The notes beneath the pieces are model-generated. The model did not search any database. It was not told the origin of the DNA and was given only the letters and a program-made list of their open reading frames with translations. This document shows, piece by piece, positions 1 to 9,206 of a stretch of DNA of 64,000 bases. Numbering within the stretch: the first letter of the stretch is position 1; each line of letters begins with the position of its first letter. Both the position numbers and the translations under genes were made by a program. Source of the stretch: Flavobacterium sp. KACC 22761 (lineage in GTDB: Bacteria > Bacteroidota > Bacteroidia > Flavobacteriales > Flavobacteriaceae); the NCBI RefSeq assembly GCF_034058155.1, contig NZ_CP139148.1, forward strand, positions 2,976,001-3,040,000. Direction: 5' to 3'.

Positions 1-579
1 AATCCGATGGATACAATGACGTATTTGGCTTTAAAAGCGACAGGCTTGCCAAAAAACAGAATAATCGGAATGGGAGGGGCGTTAGACAGTTCTCGTTTTA
101 GAACGTATCTTTCACTAGCGCTGGATAAACCTGCAAATGATATTTCGGCGATGGTAATTGGAGGGCACGGTGATACCACTATGATTCCGTTAACTCGTTT
201 GGCATCTTATAATGGAATACCAGTTTCGCAATTTCTTTCAGAAGAAGTGCTTCAAAAAGTAGCGGCTGATACTATGGTTGGCGGAGCGACTCTAACAGGT
301 TTGTTAGGAACTTCGGCTTGGTATGCGCCTGGAGCGTCTGTAGCTTACTTGGTAGATAGTATTTTAAACGATCAGAAAAAAATGATTGCGTGCTCTGTTT
401 TTGTAGAAGGCGAGTACGGACAAAACGATATTTGCATAGGGGTGCCTTGTATAATTGGTAAAAACGGGGTCGAAGAAATTGTTGATATTAATTTAAATGA
501 GCAAGAAAAGGCGCTATTTGCTAAAAGTGCAGATGCAGTTCGTAGCATGAATGATGCCTTAAAGACGATATTAGTATAA
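1..579 (+). CDS. mdh: Malate dehydrogenase, C-terminal part (5'-truncated by window edge)
   Basis: Reversibly oxidises malate to oxaloacetate with NAD in the TCA cycle; cytosolic. The reading frame is open from base 1 (first residues NPMDTMTY), so the gene starts upstream and the ATG at 7 is internal. NPMD is the conserved substrate-loop region, and GGHGDTTM carries the catalytic histidine of the LDH/MDH fold. The remaining part matches the LDH-like (type 3) malate dehydrogenase C-terminal domain to its natural end. A strong terminator follows 23 bp after the stop, so it is transcriptionally separate from secDF. Lactate dehydrogenase is the alternative within the family, but the sequence context NPMDTMTYLALKATG is typical of bacterial Mdh. 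Confidence 0.93.
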   Translation, partial: NPMDTMTYLALKATGLPKNRIIGMGGALDSSRFRTYLSLALDKPANDISAMVIGGHGDTTMIPLTRLASYNGIPVSQFLSEEVLQKVAADTMVGGATLTGLLGTSAWYAPGASVAYLVDSILNDQKKMIACSVFVEGEYGQNDICIGVPCIIGKNGVEEIVDINLNEQEKALFAKSADAVRSMNDALKTILV

Positions 580-602
580 TAAAAACGATAAAAAAAAGAA
601 AA

Positions 603-628
603 GGCTGCACTTTTGCAGTCTTTTTTTT
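603..628 (+). terminator. Rho-independent terminator of mdh
   Basis: A 7-bp stem (GGCTGCA/TGCAGTC, one G-U pair) with a CTTT loop is followed by eight T residues, 23 bp after the mdh stop. Confidence 0.85.
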
Positions 629-649
629 GAGATTTAATTAATAAATTAA

Positions 650-680
650 TTGGTTAATATTTTCGTTAATTATATATTTG
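650..680 (+). promoter_or_regulatory. Bacteroidota-type promoter for secDF (two candidates)
   Basis: TTG at 650-652 and TATATTTG at 673-680, spaced 20 bp, match the Bacteroidota -33/-7 consensus TTG-N17-23-TAnnTTTG. A second candidate overlaps downstream: TTG 698-700, 16-bp spacer, TATTTTTG 717-724. They would give leaders of roughly 120 or 75 nt before the secDF start at 807. Not experimentally verified. Confidence 0.5.
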
Positions 681-806
681 CTCGGTTTAAAAAAAAATTG
701 GTAATTCGTGATCTCGTATTTTTGTTTTAAAAAATCATGTCAGGGCTTATTTTATCAGGATTTAAAACAAAAACAAATAATAAAACTTAATTAATTTTTA
801 GTAATA

Positions 807-3779
807 ATGCAGAATAAAGGACTTATTAAATTTTTCGCAATTCTATTTGCATTGGTAAGTATTTACCAACTTTCTTTCACTTTTGTGGCAAATAATGTCA
901 AAGGTGAGGCTAAAGCTTTTGCAGGAGATAATCCTGATAAAGAGCTAAAATATTTAGATTCTATTGGTAAAGAGAAAGTATTTGATCTTGGTTTTACTGA
1001 TTTTACTTATAATGAAGTAAAAAACAAGCAACTTAATAAAGGTCTTGACTTAGAAGGAGGAATCAACGTAATTCTTCAAATTTCTATTAAAGACGTTTTG
1101 AAAGGTTTAGCAAACAACTCTAAAAATCCAGTATTTAATAAATCATTAGCTGATGCAACTGCGAACTTAGAAGGAAATAAAACCTATTTAAATAAGTTTT
1201 TTGAAGCTTTTGAAGCAAATTCAAATGGAACTGTGAAATTGGCTTCGCCAGATATTTTTGCAAACAGAAGTTTACAAGGAGAAGGCGGGATTGATTTTCA
1301 AATGACTGATGCGCAAGCTCAAAAAGTAATTAAAAGAAAAGTTGACGAGTCTGTAGAAAGTGCTTATAAAGTATTAAGAGAGCGTATCGACAAATTTGGT
1401 GTAACACAACCAAACATCCAAAAATTAGGAGAAACAGGAAGAATTTTAGTTGAGCTTCCAGGTGCTAAGGATGTTGATAGAATCAAAAAATTATTGGGTG
1501 GAAAAGCACAATTAGAGTTCTGGGAAGCTTTCAAAATTGAAGAAATCGGAAACTTCTTGGTAGCTTCTAATGAGGCTTTGAAAAAGACTGAAATCAAAAA
1601 AACAGAAACTAAAGCTGTTGCTAAAGATTCATTGAATGCTTTATTGACTGATGCTAAAGATTCTGTAGATACAAAAAAAGGAAACAATCCATTATTTGAC
1701 AAAATGATTGGTCAAGGTGGTGGACCAGTTTTAGGATATTTTGCTCCAAAAGATACTGCTACTGTTAACGCATATTTCAAAAGATCAGATATTAGAGTTT
1801 TATTGGGTGCTGACCAACATTATGCAAAATTTGTTTGGAGTAAACCAACTACTTTAAAAGATGCTAAAGGAAAAGAAGTTGAAGCTGTTGAATTATATGC
1901 TTTAAAAGGAAACAGAGACAATGCACCAGCTATGAGCGGTGGTGTTGTAACTGATGCAAAAGATACTTTTGACCAATTAGGAAAACCAGCTGTTTCTATG
2001 CAAATGAACAGCCAAGGTGCTAAAGTTTGGGAAGAATTGACAGGAAGAGCTTTCTCTCAAAAAGGATATATCGCTATTGTATTAGATGATATCGTTTATT
2101 CTGCCCCAGGTGTTACTAGCGGACCAATCGCTGGAGGAAGATCTGAAATTACAGGATCTTTTGATGTTGCTGAAACTAAAGATTTAGCGAACGTATTAAA
2201 TGCAGGTAAATTACCAGCTTCTGCAGATATTATTCAATCAACTGTTGTTGGTCCATCTTTGGGTCAGGCTGCTATTGATGCAGGAACAATTTCTTCTGTA
2301 TTAGGTTTCTTATTAGTTTGCGTTTGGATGGTATTCTATTATGGTAAAGCGGGTTGGTATGCAAACCTTGCATTATTATTGAACTTACTATTCTTATTCG
2401 GAATTATGGCAAGTTTTGGTTTCGTATTAACGTTACCAGGTATTGCAGGTATCGTATTAACATTAGGTACTGCGGTAGATGCGAACATTATTATCTATGA
2501 AAGAGCGAAAGAGGAATTGCGTGAAGGAAAATCATTATCTGAGGCAGTTACTGCTTCTTATGGATGGCATGGTGCAATGCGTTCTATTATTGATGCTAAC
2601 GTTACTCACGTTTTAACTGGAGCTATCTTATTCATCTTTGGAACAGGACCAATTAAAGGTTTTGCCTTGACATTGTTAATCGGTATTGTGACTTCATTGT
2701 TTACATCGATCTTTATTGCTAGAATTTTTATTGACAGAAATATCGCTGGAAAAGCTGATTTGACTTTCTGTACAAACATTACTAAAAACTGGTTTACTAA
2801 TTTCCACTTTGACTTTATCAAAATCAAAAAATTCACTTATATCTTCTCTTCAATTGTTGTTGTAGTAAGTTTAGTTTCTATCTTCTTCGTTAACGGATTA
2901 GATGAAGGTGTTGATTTTGTTGGAGGTAGAACTTTCCAAGTTAAATTTGAAAAGCCAATTGATGCAACTGCAGTTTCGGATGAATTATCTGCAGCTTTCG
3001 GAACTCCGGTTGAAGCTAAAGTTTTAGGTGATGATGATCAATTGAAAATCACAACTAAATATAAAATTAAAGAAGATGGTGTTGCTATCGATGAGGAAGT
3101 AAACCAAAAATTATACGCTGGATTACAGAAATATTTCCCAAATACTACTTACGATAAATTCATCAACTCTTTTGATGGTAAAAAAGTAGGGGTATTGCAA
3201 GCTTCTAAAGTTGGAGCTTCGATTTCTGAGGATATCAAAACGAACTCTTACTGGGCGGTTCTTGGTGCAATGGCAGTTATTTTCTTATACTTAATGGTTT
3301 CTTTCCGTAAATGGCAATATTCATTAGGTGCGATTGCAGCGGTTGCGCACGACGTAATCTTTGTATTAGGAATCTACTCTTTATGCTATAAATTCATGCC
3401 TTTCCACATGGAAATGGATCAGCACTTCATTGCTGCGATTCTAACAGTAATTGGTTACTCTATGAACGATACTGTAATTGTATTTGATAGAATTAGAGAG
3501 TTTATCATTGGAAACCGTAAAGGAACTTTTGAAGATATCGTAAACGCTTCGATTAATACTACATTATCAAGAACATTGAATACTTCATTAATGATGATTA
3601 TCGTATTGTTGACAATGTTCATCTTCGGTGGTGAGTCAATTAGAGGATTTATCTTCGCTATGTTGATCGGTATTATTGTAGGTACTTACTCTTCATTATT
3701 TATTGCTACACCAGTATTGGTGGATACAATTTCAAGTGATGATAAGCATTCAATTGAAGACAAACACAATAAGGCTTAA
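807..3779 (+). CDS. secDF: Protein translocase subunit SecDF (fused SecD-SecF)
   Basis: Inner-membrane RND-type accessory of the Sec translocon, using the proton gradient to help pull preproteins across. At 990 residues it is the natural SecD-SecF fusion seen in Bacteroidota, not an assembly fusion. TM1 lies at about residues 10-29, followed by a large periplasmic P1 region to about 490, then five SecD TM helices with the conserved GTAVDANIIIYER segment near 555-567. The SecF half begins near 660, with GVDFVGG near 701 and a second signature SMNDTVIVFDRIRE near 884. The C-terminal tail is short and hydrophilic. It has its own promoter region and terminator, so it is probably monocistronic. 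Confidence 0.97.
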   Translation: MQNKGLIKFFAILFALVSIYQLSFTFVANNVKGEAKAFAGDNPDKELKYLDSIGKEKVFDLGFTDFTYNEVKNKQLNKGLDLEGGINVILQISIKDVLKGLANNSKNPVFNKSLADATANLEGNKTYLNKFFEAFEANSNGTVKLASPDIFANRSLQGEGGIDFQMTDAQAQKVIKRKVDESVESAYKVLRERIDKFGVTQPNIQKLGETGRILVELPGAKDVDRIKKLLGGKAQLEFWEAFKIEEIGNFLVASNEALKKTEIKKTETKAVAKDSLNALLTDAKDSVDTKKGNNPLFDKMIGQGGGPVLGYFAPKDTATVNAYFKRSDIRVLLGADQHYAKFVWSKPTTLKDAKGKEVEAVELYALKGNRDNAPAMSGGVVTDAKDTFDQLGKPAVSMQMNSQGAKVWEELTGRAFSQKGYIAIVLDDIVYSAPGVTSGPIAGGRSEITGSFDVAETKDLANVLNAGKLPASADIIQSTVVGPSLGQAAIDAGTISSVLGFLLVCVWMVFYYGKAGWYANLALLLNLLFLFGIMASFGFVLTLPGIAGIVLTLGTAVDANIIIYERAKEELREGKSLSEAVTASYGWHGAMRSIIDANVTHVLTGAILFIFGTGPIKGFALTLLIGIVTSLFTSIFIARIFIDRNIAGKADLTFCTNITKNWFTNFHFDFIKIKKFTYIFSSIVVVVSLVSIFFVNGLDEGVDFVGGRTFQVKFEKPIDATAVSDELSAAFGTPVEAKVLGDDDQLKITTKYKIKEDGVAIDEEVNQKLYAGLQKYFPNTTYDKFINSFDGKKVGVLQASKVGASISEDIKTNSYWAVLGAMAVIFLYLMVSFRKWQYSLGAIAAVAHDVIFVLGIYSLCYKFMPFHMEMDQHFIAAILTVIGYSMNDTVIVFDRIREFIIGNRKGTFEDIVNASINTTLSRTLNTSLMMIIVLLTMFIFGGESIRGFIFAMLIGIIVGTYSSLFIATPVLVDTISSDDKHSIEDKHNKA

Positions 3780-3805
3780 TTAAAACCTTATTTTTAAATA
3801 GAAAA

Positions 3806-3834
3806 AGATCCAGTGAAAACTGGATCTTTTTTTT
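3806..3834 (+). terminator. Terminator of secDF
   Basis: A perfect 9-bp stem (AGATCCAGT/ACTGGATCT) with a GAAA tetraloop is followed by seven T residues, 27 bp after the secDF stop. Confidence 0.9.
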
Positions 3835-4009
3835 GTGCCATAATAATATTTGAGTCTTTTGTTTTTAAGTAGAATTGTATCTGTAAGTTTAGATTAAAAT
3901 ACCGCTAAAAGAGATTTGTTTTTCTTCATTTCCAGTTTAAATTGGATTTGATCAAGGGTTTAAATTTGGTTTGGCGGAAAGAACTTTTGAAAACAAATAC
4001 TTCTTGTCT

Positions 4010-4078
4010 AGCCCCGATGGAAGTGGTATCCTTTTTCCTGCTTCTTTAGCAGGGAAAAGATATAGCGGACAGCGGGAC
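4010..4078. repeat. Imperfect long inverted repeat, structured intergenic element
   Basis: In the 360-bp gene-free stretch between secDF and lgt, arms at 4010-4040 and 4048-4078 are imperfectly complementary. The innermost stem is CCTGC/GCAGG around TTCTTTA, extended by TCCTTTTT/AAAAAGAT and by GCCCCG against CGGGAC at the base. I saw no reading frame worth calling in 3835-4190. It resembles the dispersed hairpin elements common in flavobacterial intergenic DNA; a structured RNA is possible. Confidence 0.5.
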
Positions 4079-4184
4079 GTTGTTTCTTTTGAAAGAATAA
4101 ATTTCTGCTTCTGATAATTCGATAAGTTGAAGAAGTTGGTCGGATTTGATATGAATGTAATTTTTTAATGAGGAATTCTTAAAG

Positions 4185-4224
4185 CAAAAAAAAAGCCCAA
4201 TATTTTTAAATATTGGGCTTTTTT
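4185..4224 (-). terminator. Bidirectional terminator, serving lgt
   Basis: A perfect 12-bp stem (AGCCCAATATTT/AAATATTGGGCT at 4194-4219) has A residues on its left and T residues on its right, so it can stop transcripts from either side. It lies just beyond the 3' end of the minus-strand lgt gene. Confidence 0.85.
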
Positions 4225-4240
4225 GTAATTATTTGATTTT

Positions 4241-5173
4241 TTAAGATGTTGCTAAAGGATTTCTTTGTGCTCTAATGATAAAGAAAAGACCGATTATGAT
4301 AAATGGTATGCTTAACCATTGTCCTGTTGAGAATAGGCCTAATTCGCTCTCAAAACCGCCTTGGCTTTCTTTTACAAACTCAACGATAAAACGTACAACA
4401 AATAAAAGTACTAAAAACAACCCGAAAAGGTAGCCAGATTTAAGTCTTGCATTTGTTTTCCAGTATAAGAAGTATAAAATTGCAAATACAAAAATGTAGC
4501 AAAATGCTTCGTATAATTGAGTTGGGTGTTTAGCTGGGACTTGAGCTAATAAATCAGCAAATTTTGGGTCGTGCGCGATTGCGTTGTAAGCTTCTTTTGG
4601 ATTTGTAATTCCAGTTTTTTGTACAGCATCATTTTTGCTAAATGTATCGTGCAAAAAACGAATTCCGAAAGCAGATGTTGTTTCGTGTCCGATAATTTCT
4701 GAATTGAAGAAATTTCCAAGACGTACGAAAATTGCACCGCTAGCAACCGGAATAACAACACGATCTAAAATCCATAATAATGGACGTTTTAAAATCATTT
4801 TGCTATAGAAATACATTGCAACGATAATTGAGATTGCTGCGCCATGACTTGCTAAACCTTGGTAGCCTGTGAATTCAAATTTTGGTTCAAATCGGAAAGG
4901 AAGAATGATTTCTAATAAATGATTTCTGAAATATTCCCAATCGTAAAAGAAAACATGTCCTAAACGCGCGCCGGCTAAAGTAGCAAGAACCGTCCAAACA
5001 AATAAAGAATCCAATTTGTCAAGCGATTCGTTTTCGCGTTCGAAAATCTTTTTCATTAGGTACCATCCTAAACCAAAGGCAATTACGAACATTAAACTAT
5101 AATAGCGAATCATAAAAAATCCTAAATCGATTCCTTCTGAAGGATTCCAAACCATGTTTAAGGCGTGTGTCAT
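4241..5173 (-). CDS. lgt: Prolipoprotein diacylglyceryl transferase
   Basis: Transfers diacylglycerol from phosphatidylglycerol to the lipobox cysteine of prolipoproteins, the first step of lipoprotein maturation in the inner membrane. The 310-residue protein is a multi-pass membrane protein. Lgt signatures are visible: GARLGHVFFYDW near 68-79, the conserved histidine in ASHGAA (His110), Arg151 in VRLGNFFNSEIIG and the HPTQLYEA motif near 216. Length is slightly above the usual 260-290 because of an insertion near 178-213 (region NDAVQ to QVPAK). Met7 is an alternative start. It is the last gene of a folE-cysS-yidD-lgt run and has a clear terminator. Many lipoproteins in this window would be its substrates. 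Confidence 0.96.
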   Translation of the reverse strand: MTHALNMVWNPSEGIDLGFFMIRYYSLMFVIAFGLGWYLMKKIFERENESLDKLDSLFVWTVLATLAGARLGHVFFYDWEYFRNHLLEIILPFRFEPKFEFTGYQGLASHGAAISIIVAMYFYSKMILKRPLLWILDRVVIPVASGAIFVRLGNFFNSEIIGHETTSAFGIRFLHDTFSKNDAVQKTGITNPKEAYNAIAHDPKFADLLAQVPAKHPTQLYEAFCYIFVFAILYFLYWKTNARLKSGYLFGLFLVLLFVVRFIVEFVKESQGGFESELGLFSTGQWLSIPFIIIGLFFIIRAQRNPLATS

Positions 5174-5239
5174 GTAATATTGTGTTTTGTATTAATTGTA
5201 AAAATAAATATTTAAAGCAGAGTTCCTCTTTATAAAAAG

Positions 5240-5479
5240 TTAATGTTTGTGTGAACATTTCTTTTCTGGAACGGGATCATAACCGGTTCTTCCCCAAGGA
5301 TGACAGCTCAAAATACGCTTCATTCCGAGATAACCTCCATAAAATAATCCGTGTTTTTGAAGAGCTTCGATCATGTAGCTGGAACATGTTGGCTCAAATC
5401 GGCATGACGCTGGTGTAAAGGGCGAAATGGCGGTTTGATAAAAGCGCACTAATAAAACAAATGGAGTGATGGCTTTCAT
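5240..5479 (-). CDS. yidD: Membrane protein insertion efficiency factor YidD
   Basis: A 79-residue small membrane-associated protein thought to help YidC-dependent insertion. The family core is visible: [19 protein letters not shown], then the cysteine-bearing PTCSSYM and the RILSCHPWG segment. The C-terminus KKCSHKH is hydrophilic. It starts 20 bp after the cysS stop and precedes lgt by 66 bp, all on the minus strand, consistent with cotranscription. Its place beside lgt fits a membrane-biogenesis role. Confidence 0.95.
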   Translation of the reverse strand: MKAITPFVLLVRFYQTAISPFTPASCRFEPTCSSYMIEALQKHGLFYGGYLGMKRILSCHPWGRTGYDPVPEKKCSHKH

Positions 5480-5499
5480 GGGTTTATGAAATGACTTTT

Positions 5500-6978
5500 T
5501 TAAATAGAAAAGCTGGTGCCTTCTTTTCCGTCTTTCAATTGAATTCCTAAGGCAATCAATTGATCACGGATTTGGTCTGAAAGCGCAAAGTTTTTATCTG
5601 CTCTGGCTTGATTTCTCATTGCGATAAGCATGTTTACAACGCCTTCTAGTTTATCGTTATTGCTGTCAGAAGCTTTTTCGTCGCTTAGGCCTAAAACATC
5701 AAAAACAAAAGCATTGATTGCAGTTGTAAAGGTTTTTAGATCTTCGGCAGAAATAGTTTCTTTTCCATCTTTCAATAAATTAATATAACGAACGCCTTCA
5801 AATAAATGAGCAATTAAAATTGGCGTATTGAAGTCGTCATTCATGGCATCGTAGCATAATTGTTTCCATGCTCCGAAGTCAATAGAGCTTGAATTTCCTG
5901 CAGCAATATTTGGCAATGCATCAAGCGCTTCCATTAATCTTTTGTATCCTTTTTCCGCGGCAGTAATGGCATCATCAGAGAAATCCAAAATGCTTCTATA
6001 ATGTGCTTGCAACATGAAAAAACGAGTTACTGAAGCTGAAAATGCTTTGCTCAAAATGGTGTTGTCTCCGCTTAAAATTTCTCCTGGCAAAATATTATTT
6101 CCAGTAGATTTTGCCATTTTCTTTCCGTTTAGGGTAAGCATGTTGGCATGCATCCAGTAATTTACCGGAGATTGTCCTGTGCAAGCTTCATTTTGTGCAA
6201 TTTCGCATTCGTGGTGAGGGAATTTTAAATCCATTCCGCCTCCATGAATGTCAAAATGATTTCCTAGGTATTTAGTGCTCATTGCGGTACATTCTAAGTG
6301 CCAGCCTGGAAAACCGTCGCTCCAAGGTGAAGGCCATCTCATGATATGTTCTGGTTCAGCTTTTTTCCAAAGTGCGAAATCCTGAGGGTTTCTCTTGTCA
6401 GATTGTCCGTCTAGATCGCGTGTGTTGGCAAGCATATCCTCAATATTTCGGCCACTTAAAATTCCGTAATTATTGGTTTCATTGTATTTTACAACATCAA
6501 AATAAACTGATCCGTTGGCAACATAGCCAATTCCTTTATCAATAATTTTTTTGATGATTTCGATTTGCTCAATAATATGTCCAGTTGCTGTTGGTTCAAT
6601 ACTTGGCGGCAAAAAGTTGAAAGCTTTTAGAATGTCATGAAAATCGACCGTATAGCGCTGTACCACTTCCATAGGTTCTAATTGCTCTAAACGTGCTTTT
6701 TTAGCAATTTTATCTTCACCTTCATCAACATCATCTACAATATGTCCTACGTCGGTAATATTTCGAACGTAACGAACTTTATAATCCAAATGAAGAAAGT
6801 ATCTGAAAATTACATCAAAAGACATAAAAGTTCTCACATTTCCTAAGTGAACATTGCTATATACTGTTGGTCCACAAACATACATTCCAACATTTCCTTC
6901 ATGGATTGGTTTGAAATCTTCTTTTTCACCCGAAAGTGAATTGTATATTTTTAGGGGCTGACTGCTATATAGTGGCAT
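5500..6978 (-). CDS. cysS: Cysteine--tRNA ligase
   Basis: Class I aminoacyl-tRNA synthetase charging tRNA-Cys; cytosolic. The 492-residue length is normal. Zinc-binding Cys35 sits in MYVCGPTVY, with the HIGH-type motif HLGN at 44-47. The second zinc region is [10 protein letters not shown] ... [12 protein letters not shown], and the KMSKS-type loop is KKMAKSTGN. The DALR anticodon-binding region forms the C-terminal third. It lies between an upstream S23-family gene (55 bp) and yidD (20 bp), on the same strand as both. Confidence 0.97.
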   Translation of the reverse strand: MPLYSSQPLKIYNSLSGEKEDFKPIHEGNVGMYVCGPTVYSNVHLGNVRTFMSFDVIFRYFLHLDYKVRYVRNITDVGHIVDDVDEGEDKIAKKARLEQLEPMEVVQRYTVDFHDILKAFNFLPPSIEPTATGHIIEQIEIIKKIIDKGIGYVANGSVYFDVVKYNETNNYGILSGRNIEDMLANTRDLDGQSDKRNPQDFALWKKAEPEHIMRWPSPWSDGFPGWHLECTAMSTKYLGNHFDIHGGGMDLKFPHHECEIAQNEACTGQSPVNYWMHANMLTLNGKKMAKSTGNNILPGEILSGDNTILSKAFSASVTRFFMLQAHYRSILDFSDDAITAAEKGYKRLMEALDALPNIAAGNSSSIDFGAWKQLCYDAMNDDFNTPILIAHLFEGVRYINLLKDGKETISAEDLKTFTTAINAFVFDVLGLSDEKASDSNNDKLEGVVNMLIAMRNQARADKNFALSDQIRDQLIALGIQLKDGKEGTSFSI

Positions 6979-6996
6979 ATTTTTTTAATGTTTGTT

Positions 6997-7457
6997 GTTT
7001 ATTGTTTTTGGTTTATTGTTTTGGCCGAAAATGCTATTTGAATTTAAGTCCTTTTATTTCGCAATTATTTAAATAGTTCATCATTGCTCCAATTTTATTT
7101 TTAACCAATTCTATGCTTTCGTTTAATTTCAAGTGTTGTTCTTCACTGATCAATTTTTTGTCAAATGCTCTGTATGATTGTGATTTTACTTCTCCGGCAG
7201 AACCCTTCGCAATACTTAAAAAATTGATAAATTCTCTGTTTCCATTTCGTTCAAAACCTTCAGCAATATTATCCATGATAGAACCTGAACTTCTGTCAAT
7301 TTGATCTTTAAGTGAATAGTTTGTTTTTAAGTTTGTATTTTGAATAAGGAATTCAATTTGTTGGCAAATTGTTCTTGCTAATCTCCAAATTTCTAAATCT
7401 TCGAATTTTTCTATTTTCGCCATGTCAACAACAAACTATTAACCAAAAACAATAAAC
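6997..7457. repeat. 17-bp perfect inverted repeat bracketing the four-helix-bundle gene
   Basis: GTTTATTGTTTTTGGTT occurs at 6997-7013 and its exact reverse complement at 7441-7457. The two arms enclose only the S23-type gene and sit in the cysS and folE intergenic gaps. The sequence is low-complexity, so chance cannot be excluded, but the symmetric placement suggests element boundaries. Confidence 0.55.
7034..7423 (-). CDS. Four-helix bundle protein (S23/bAvd-like family)
   Basis: A 129-residue all-helical protein of the S23 ribosomal/TIGR02436 four-helix bundle family, known from 23S rRNA intervening sequences and related to the Avd accessory of diversity-generating retroelements. Family features: an FEDLEIWRLAR start, SLKDQIDRSSGSIMDNIAEGF in the centre, and a helical C-terminal half with KGSAGEVKSQSYRA. 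Free-standing copies are common in Bacteroidota and their function is unknown. It interrupts a folE-cysS housekeeping run and is bracketed by a perfect 17-bp inverted repeat, which suggests it arrived as a small mobile unit. No reverse transcriptase or variable repeat is nearby. Confidence 0.88.
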   Translation of the reverse strand: MAKIEKFEDLEIWRLARTICQQIEFLIQNTNLKTNYSLKDQIDRSSGSIMDNIAEGFERNGNREFINFLSIAKGSAGEVKSQSYRAFDKKLISEEQHLKLNESIELVKNKIGAMMNYLNNCEIKGLKFK

Positions 7458-7460
7458 TTT

Positions 7461-8132
7461 TTAAAATTGAGTGTCTAGTTTGATATAATCTAAGAATTCT
7501 CTTTTCGTTTGAGGGTCTTTGAATTTTCCGCCGAATTCAGATGTTACTGTACTGCTTTCGATATCTTTAATTCCGCGAGAGTTTACGCAAAGGTGTTTTG
7601 CATCAATAACGCAAGCCACATCTTCTGTTCCTAAAGCTTTTTGAAGTTCTTGAACAATCTGCATTGTTAAACGCTCCTGTACCTGAGGTCTTTTTGCATA
7701 ATACTCCACGATACGGTTCATTTTTGATAAACCAATCACGCGTCCGCTGGAGATATAAGCTACGTGAGCACGTCCAATGATTGGCAATAAATGATGTTCA
7801 CAAGTAGAATAAACAGTAATGTTTTTTTCTACCAACATTTCTCCGTATTTGTAATTGTTGTCAAAAGTTGAGGCTTTTGGCTGTTTTGCAGGGTTTAAAC
7901 CGCCAAAAATTTCTTTTACAAACATTTTAGCAACTCGGTTTGGAGTTCCTTTTATGCTGTCGTCTGTTAAATCCATTCCAAGAGTCTGCAGAATGCTTTC
8001 AACATCTTTTTTAATTTTCTCTATTTTTTCTTCATCAGTGATATCAAAAGCATCCGCTCTAAGAGGGTTTTTTGCATTACTGCTGAAATGATTGTCACCT
8101 ATTTCGTCTAAAAAATCTTCGTTGTTTATCAT
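7461..8132 (-). CDS. folE: GTP cyclohydrolase I
   Basis: Converts GTP to 7,8-dihydroneopterin triphosphate, the first step to tetrahydrofolate; cytosolic homodecamer. The 223-residue protein shows the zinc ligands Cys111 and His114 in STCEHHLLP and Cys182 in HLCVNSRG, plus the conserved GLSKMNRIVEYYAKRPQVQE segment near 134-153. The first 30 residues are a variable acidic extension. It begins the minus-strand run that continues with the S23-type gene, cysS, yidD and lgt. Confidence 0.96.
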   Translation of the reverse strand: MINNEDFLDEIGDNHFSSNAKNPLRADAFDITDEEKIEKIKKDVESILQTLGMDLTDDSIKGTPNRVAKMFVKEIFGGLNPAKQPKASTFDNNYKYGEMLVEKNITVYSTCEHHLLPIIGRAHVAYISSGRVIGLSKMNRIVEYYAKRPQVQERLTMQIVQELQKALGTEDVACVIDAKHLCVNSRGIKDIESSTVTSEFGGKFKDPQTKREFLDYIKLDTQF

Positions 8133-8300
8133 TAAAAACTACTATTATAATGGGTATATCTTTTTAAGGCGGTAAAGATAATTAATAAATGGGAAACCTT
8201 TTCTATGGTTTTTACTATTTAATTGCTACTTTTTGGATATAATCTAAATTAATGCGGTTTAAATGTATTTTGGTCCAACGTTTTTCTCTATACATTTTTA

Positions 8301-9053
8301 TTAATTGAAAAAAACGGCATAAGTACGTATGAAATCAATTGAGAAATCTGCAAATGCAAATTTGTGGTTCTCGGTGTTTTCTCCAGTAGGGAATTTTTTC
8401 ATAGACTGATATTTGGTTATTTCACTTTCTGGATTTGTAAATCCGTAATTATAAGCAGTGGCATAAAATCTAATTTTTTCTTGAGTGTTTTTGAAACCCA
8501 TATTTTGATATTTATACTCAGCCACAAACCAGAATATTTTTAAATATCGCAATTGCCATTGAAAATTTTCTAAGCGAGTTATTCTTTCTTTTCGTGCTTC
8601 TTTTTCATTTTTATTTTGGATGATAATCCAATGAAAAGATTTTAGACTTTCGGTGCTAGCAATGTAATTTTCTAAGTTTTCTAAAAAAGAAGGTTTCATT
8701 TGAAAGTAACCCGTTGAGAAATCAGATGCTTCTTTTCCGTTATTTACATATAAAACTCTGTTTGAGGTGGTTTCTAAATAATCAGAATAAGAATCATATC
8801 TAATAATTTCTGGAAACGCAATAGATAAAATTTGTGCTTTTTCGGTTGTATTGAGTTCTATGTCAATGAATTTCTTTTTCTTTTTTAATAACGAAAAAGC
8901 ACGATTCATTTCTTTACGATAATATCCGATGCCTTCGCTTTTGAAATTAAAAGCAAATAGGATTTTAGAATTAGTATTTGCATCTGTACTATTTTTATTT
9001 GTAGCAGATGTGGGTATTAGAAATAGAAATAATATTGCAATTAACTTTTTCAT
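8301..9053 (-). CDS. Exported lysozyme-like/lytic transglycosylase-like protein (putative)
   Basis: The start is placed at 9053 because the protein then begins with a signal peptide (MKKLIAILFLFLIP); a longer frame to 9140 adds a non-signal extension. The 250-residue product contains FPEIIRY followed about 36 residues later by STGYFQMKPSF. This resembles the catalytic Glu and GxFQ-type signature of goose-lysozyme/transglycosylase folds, so I infer peptidoglycan cleavage in the periplasm. The spacing and the remaining sequence match no family I can name with certainty. It is monocistronic, separated from the aminotransferase by a terminator. A hypothetical exported protein is the fallback call. 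Confidence 0.55.
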   Translation of the reverse strand: MKKLIAILFLFLIPTSATNKNSTDANTNSKILFAFNFKSEGIGYYRKEMNRAFSLLKKKKKFIDIELNTTEKAQILSIAFPEIIRYDSYSDYLETTSNRVLYVNNGKEASDFSTGYFQMKPSFLENLENYIASTESLKSFHWIIIQNKNEKEARKERITRLENFQWQLRYLKIFWFVAEYKYQNMGFKNTQEKIRFYATAYNYGFTNPESEITKYQSMKKFPTGENTENHKFAFADFSIDFIRTYAVFFN

Positions 9054-9143
9054 GTTAAAAGTCTTTAATTCTATGTCTAAATTACTAATAAACTGAGTAT
9101 TATAAAGGCTGTCTCGGAAGTTATTTTTTAAAAAAAACATTGC

Positions 9144-9184
9144 AAAAAAAAATCTGTTTCAACATATATGTCAAAACAGATTTT
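9144..9184 (-). terminator. Terminator of the aminotransferase gene
   Basis: Arms AAAATCTGTTT (9149-9159) and AAACAGATTTT (9174-9184) enclose the palindrome ACATATATGT, with an A-run on the left that reads as a U tract on the minus strand. Confidence 0.75.
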
Positions 9185-9206
9185 AGATTAAGTTAGTTCA
9201 GTTTTT

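Noticed and set aside
7034..7423. Diversity-generating retroelement suggested by the bAvd-like protein
   Set aside because: No reverse transcriptase, template repeat or variable repeat is found in the window.
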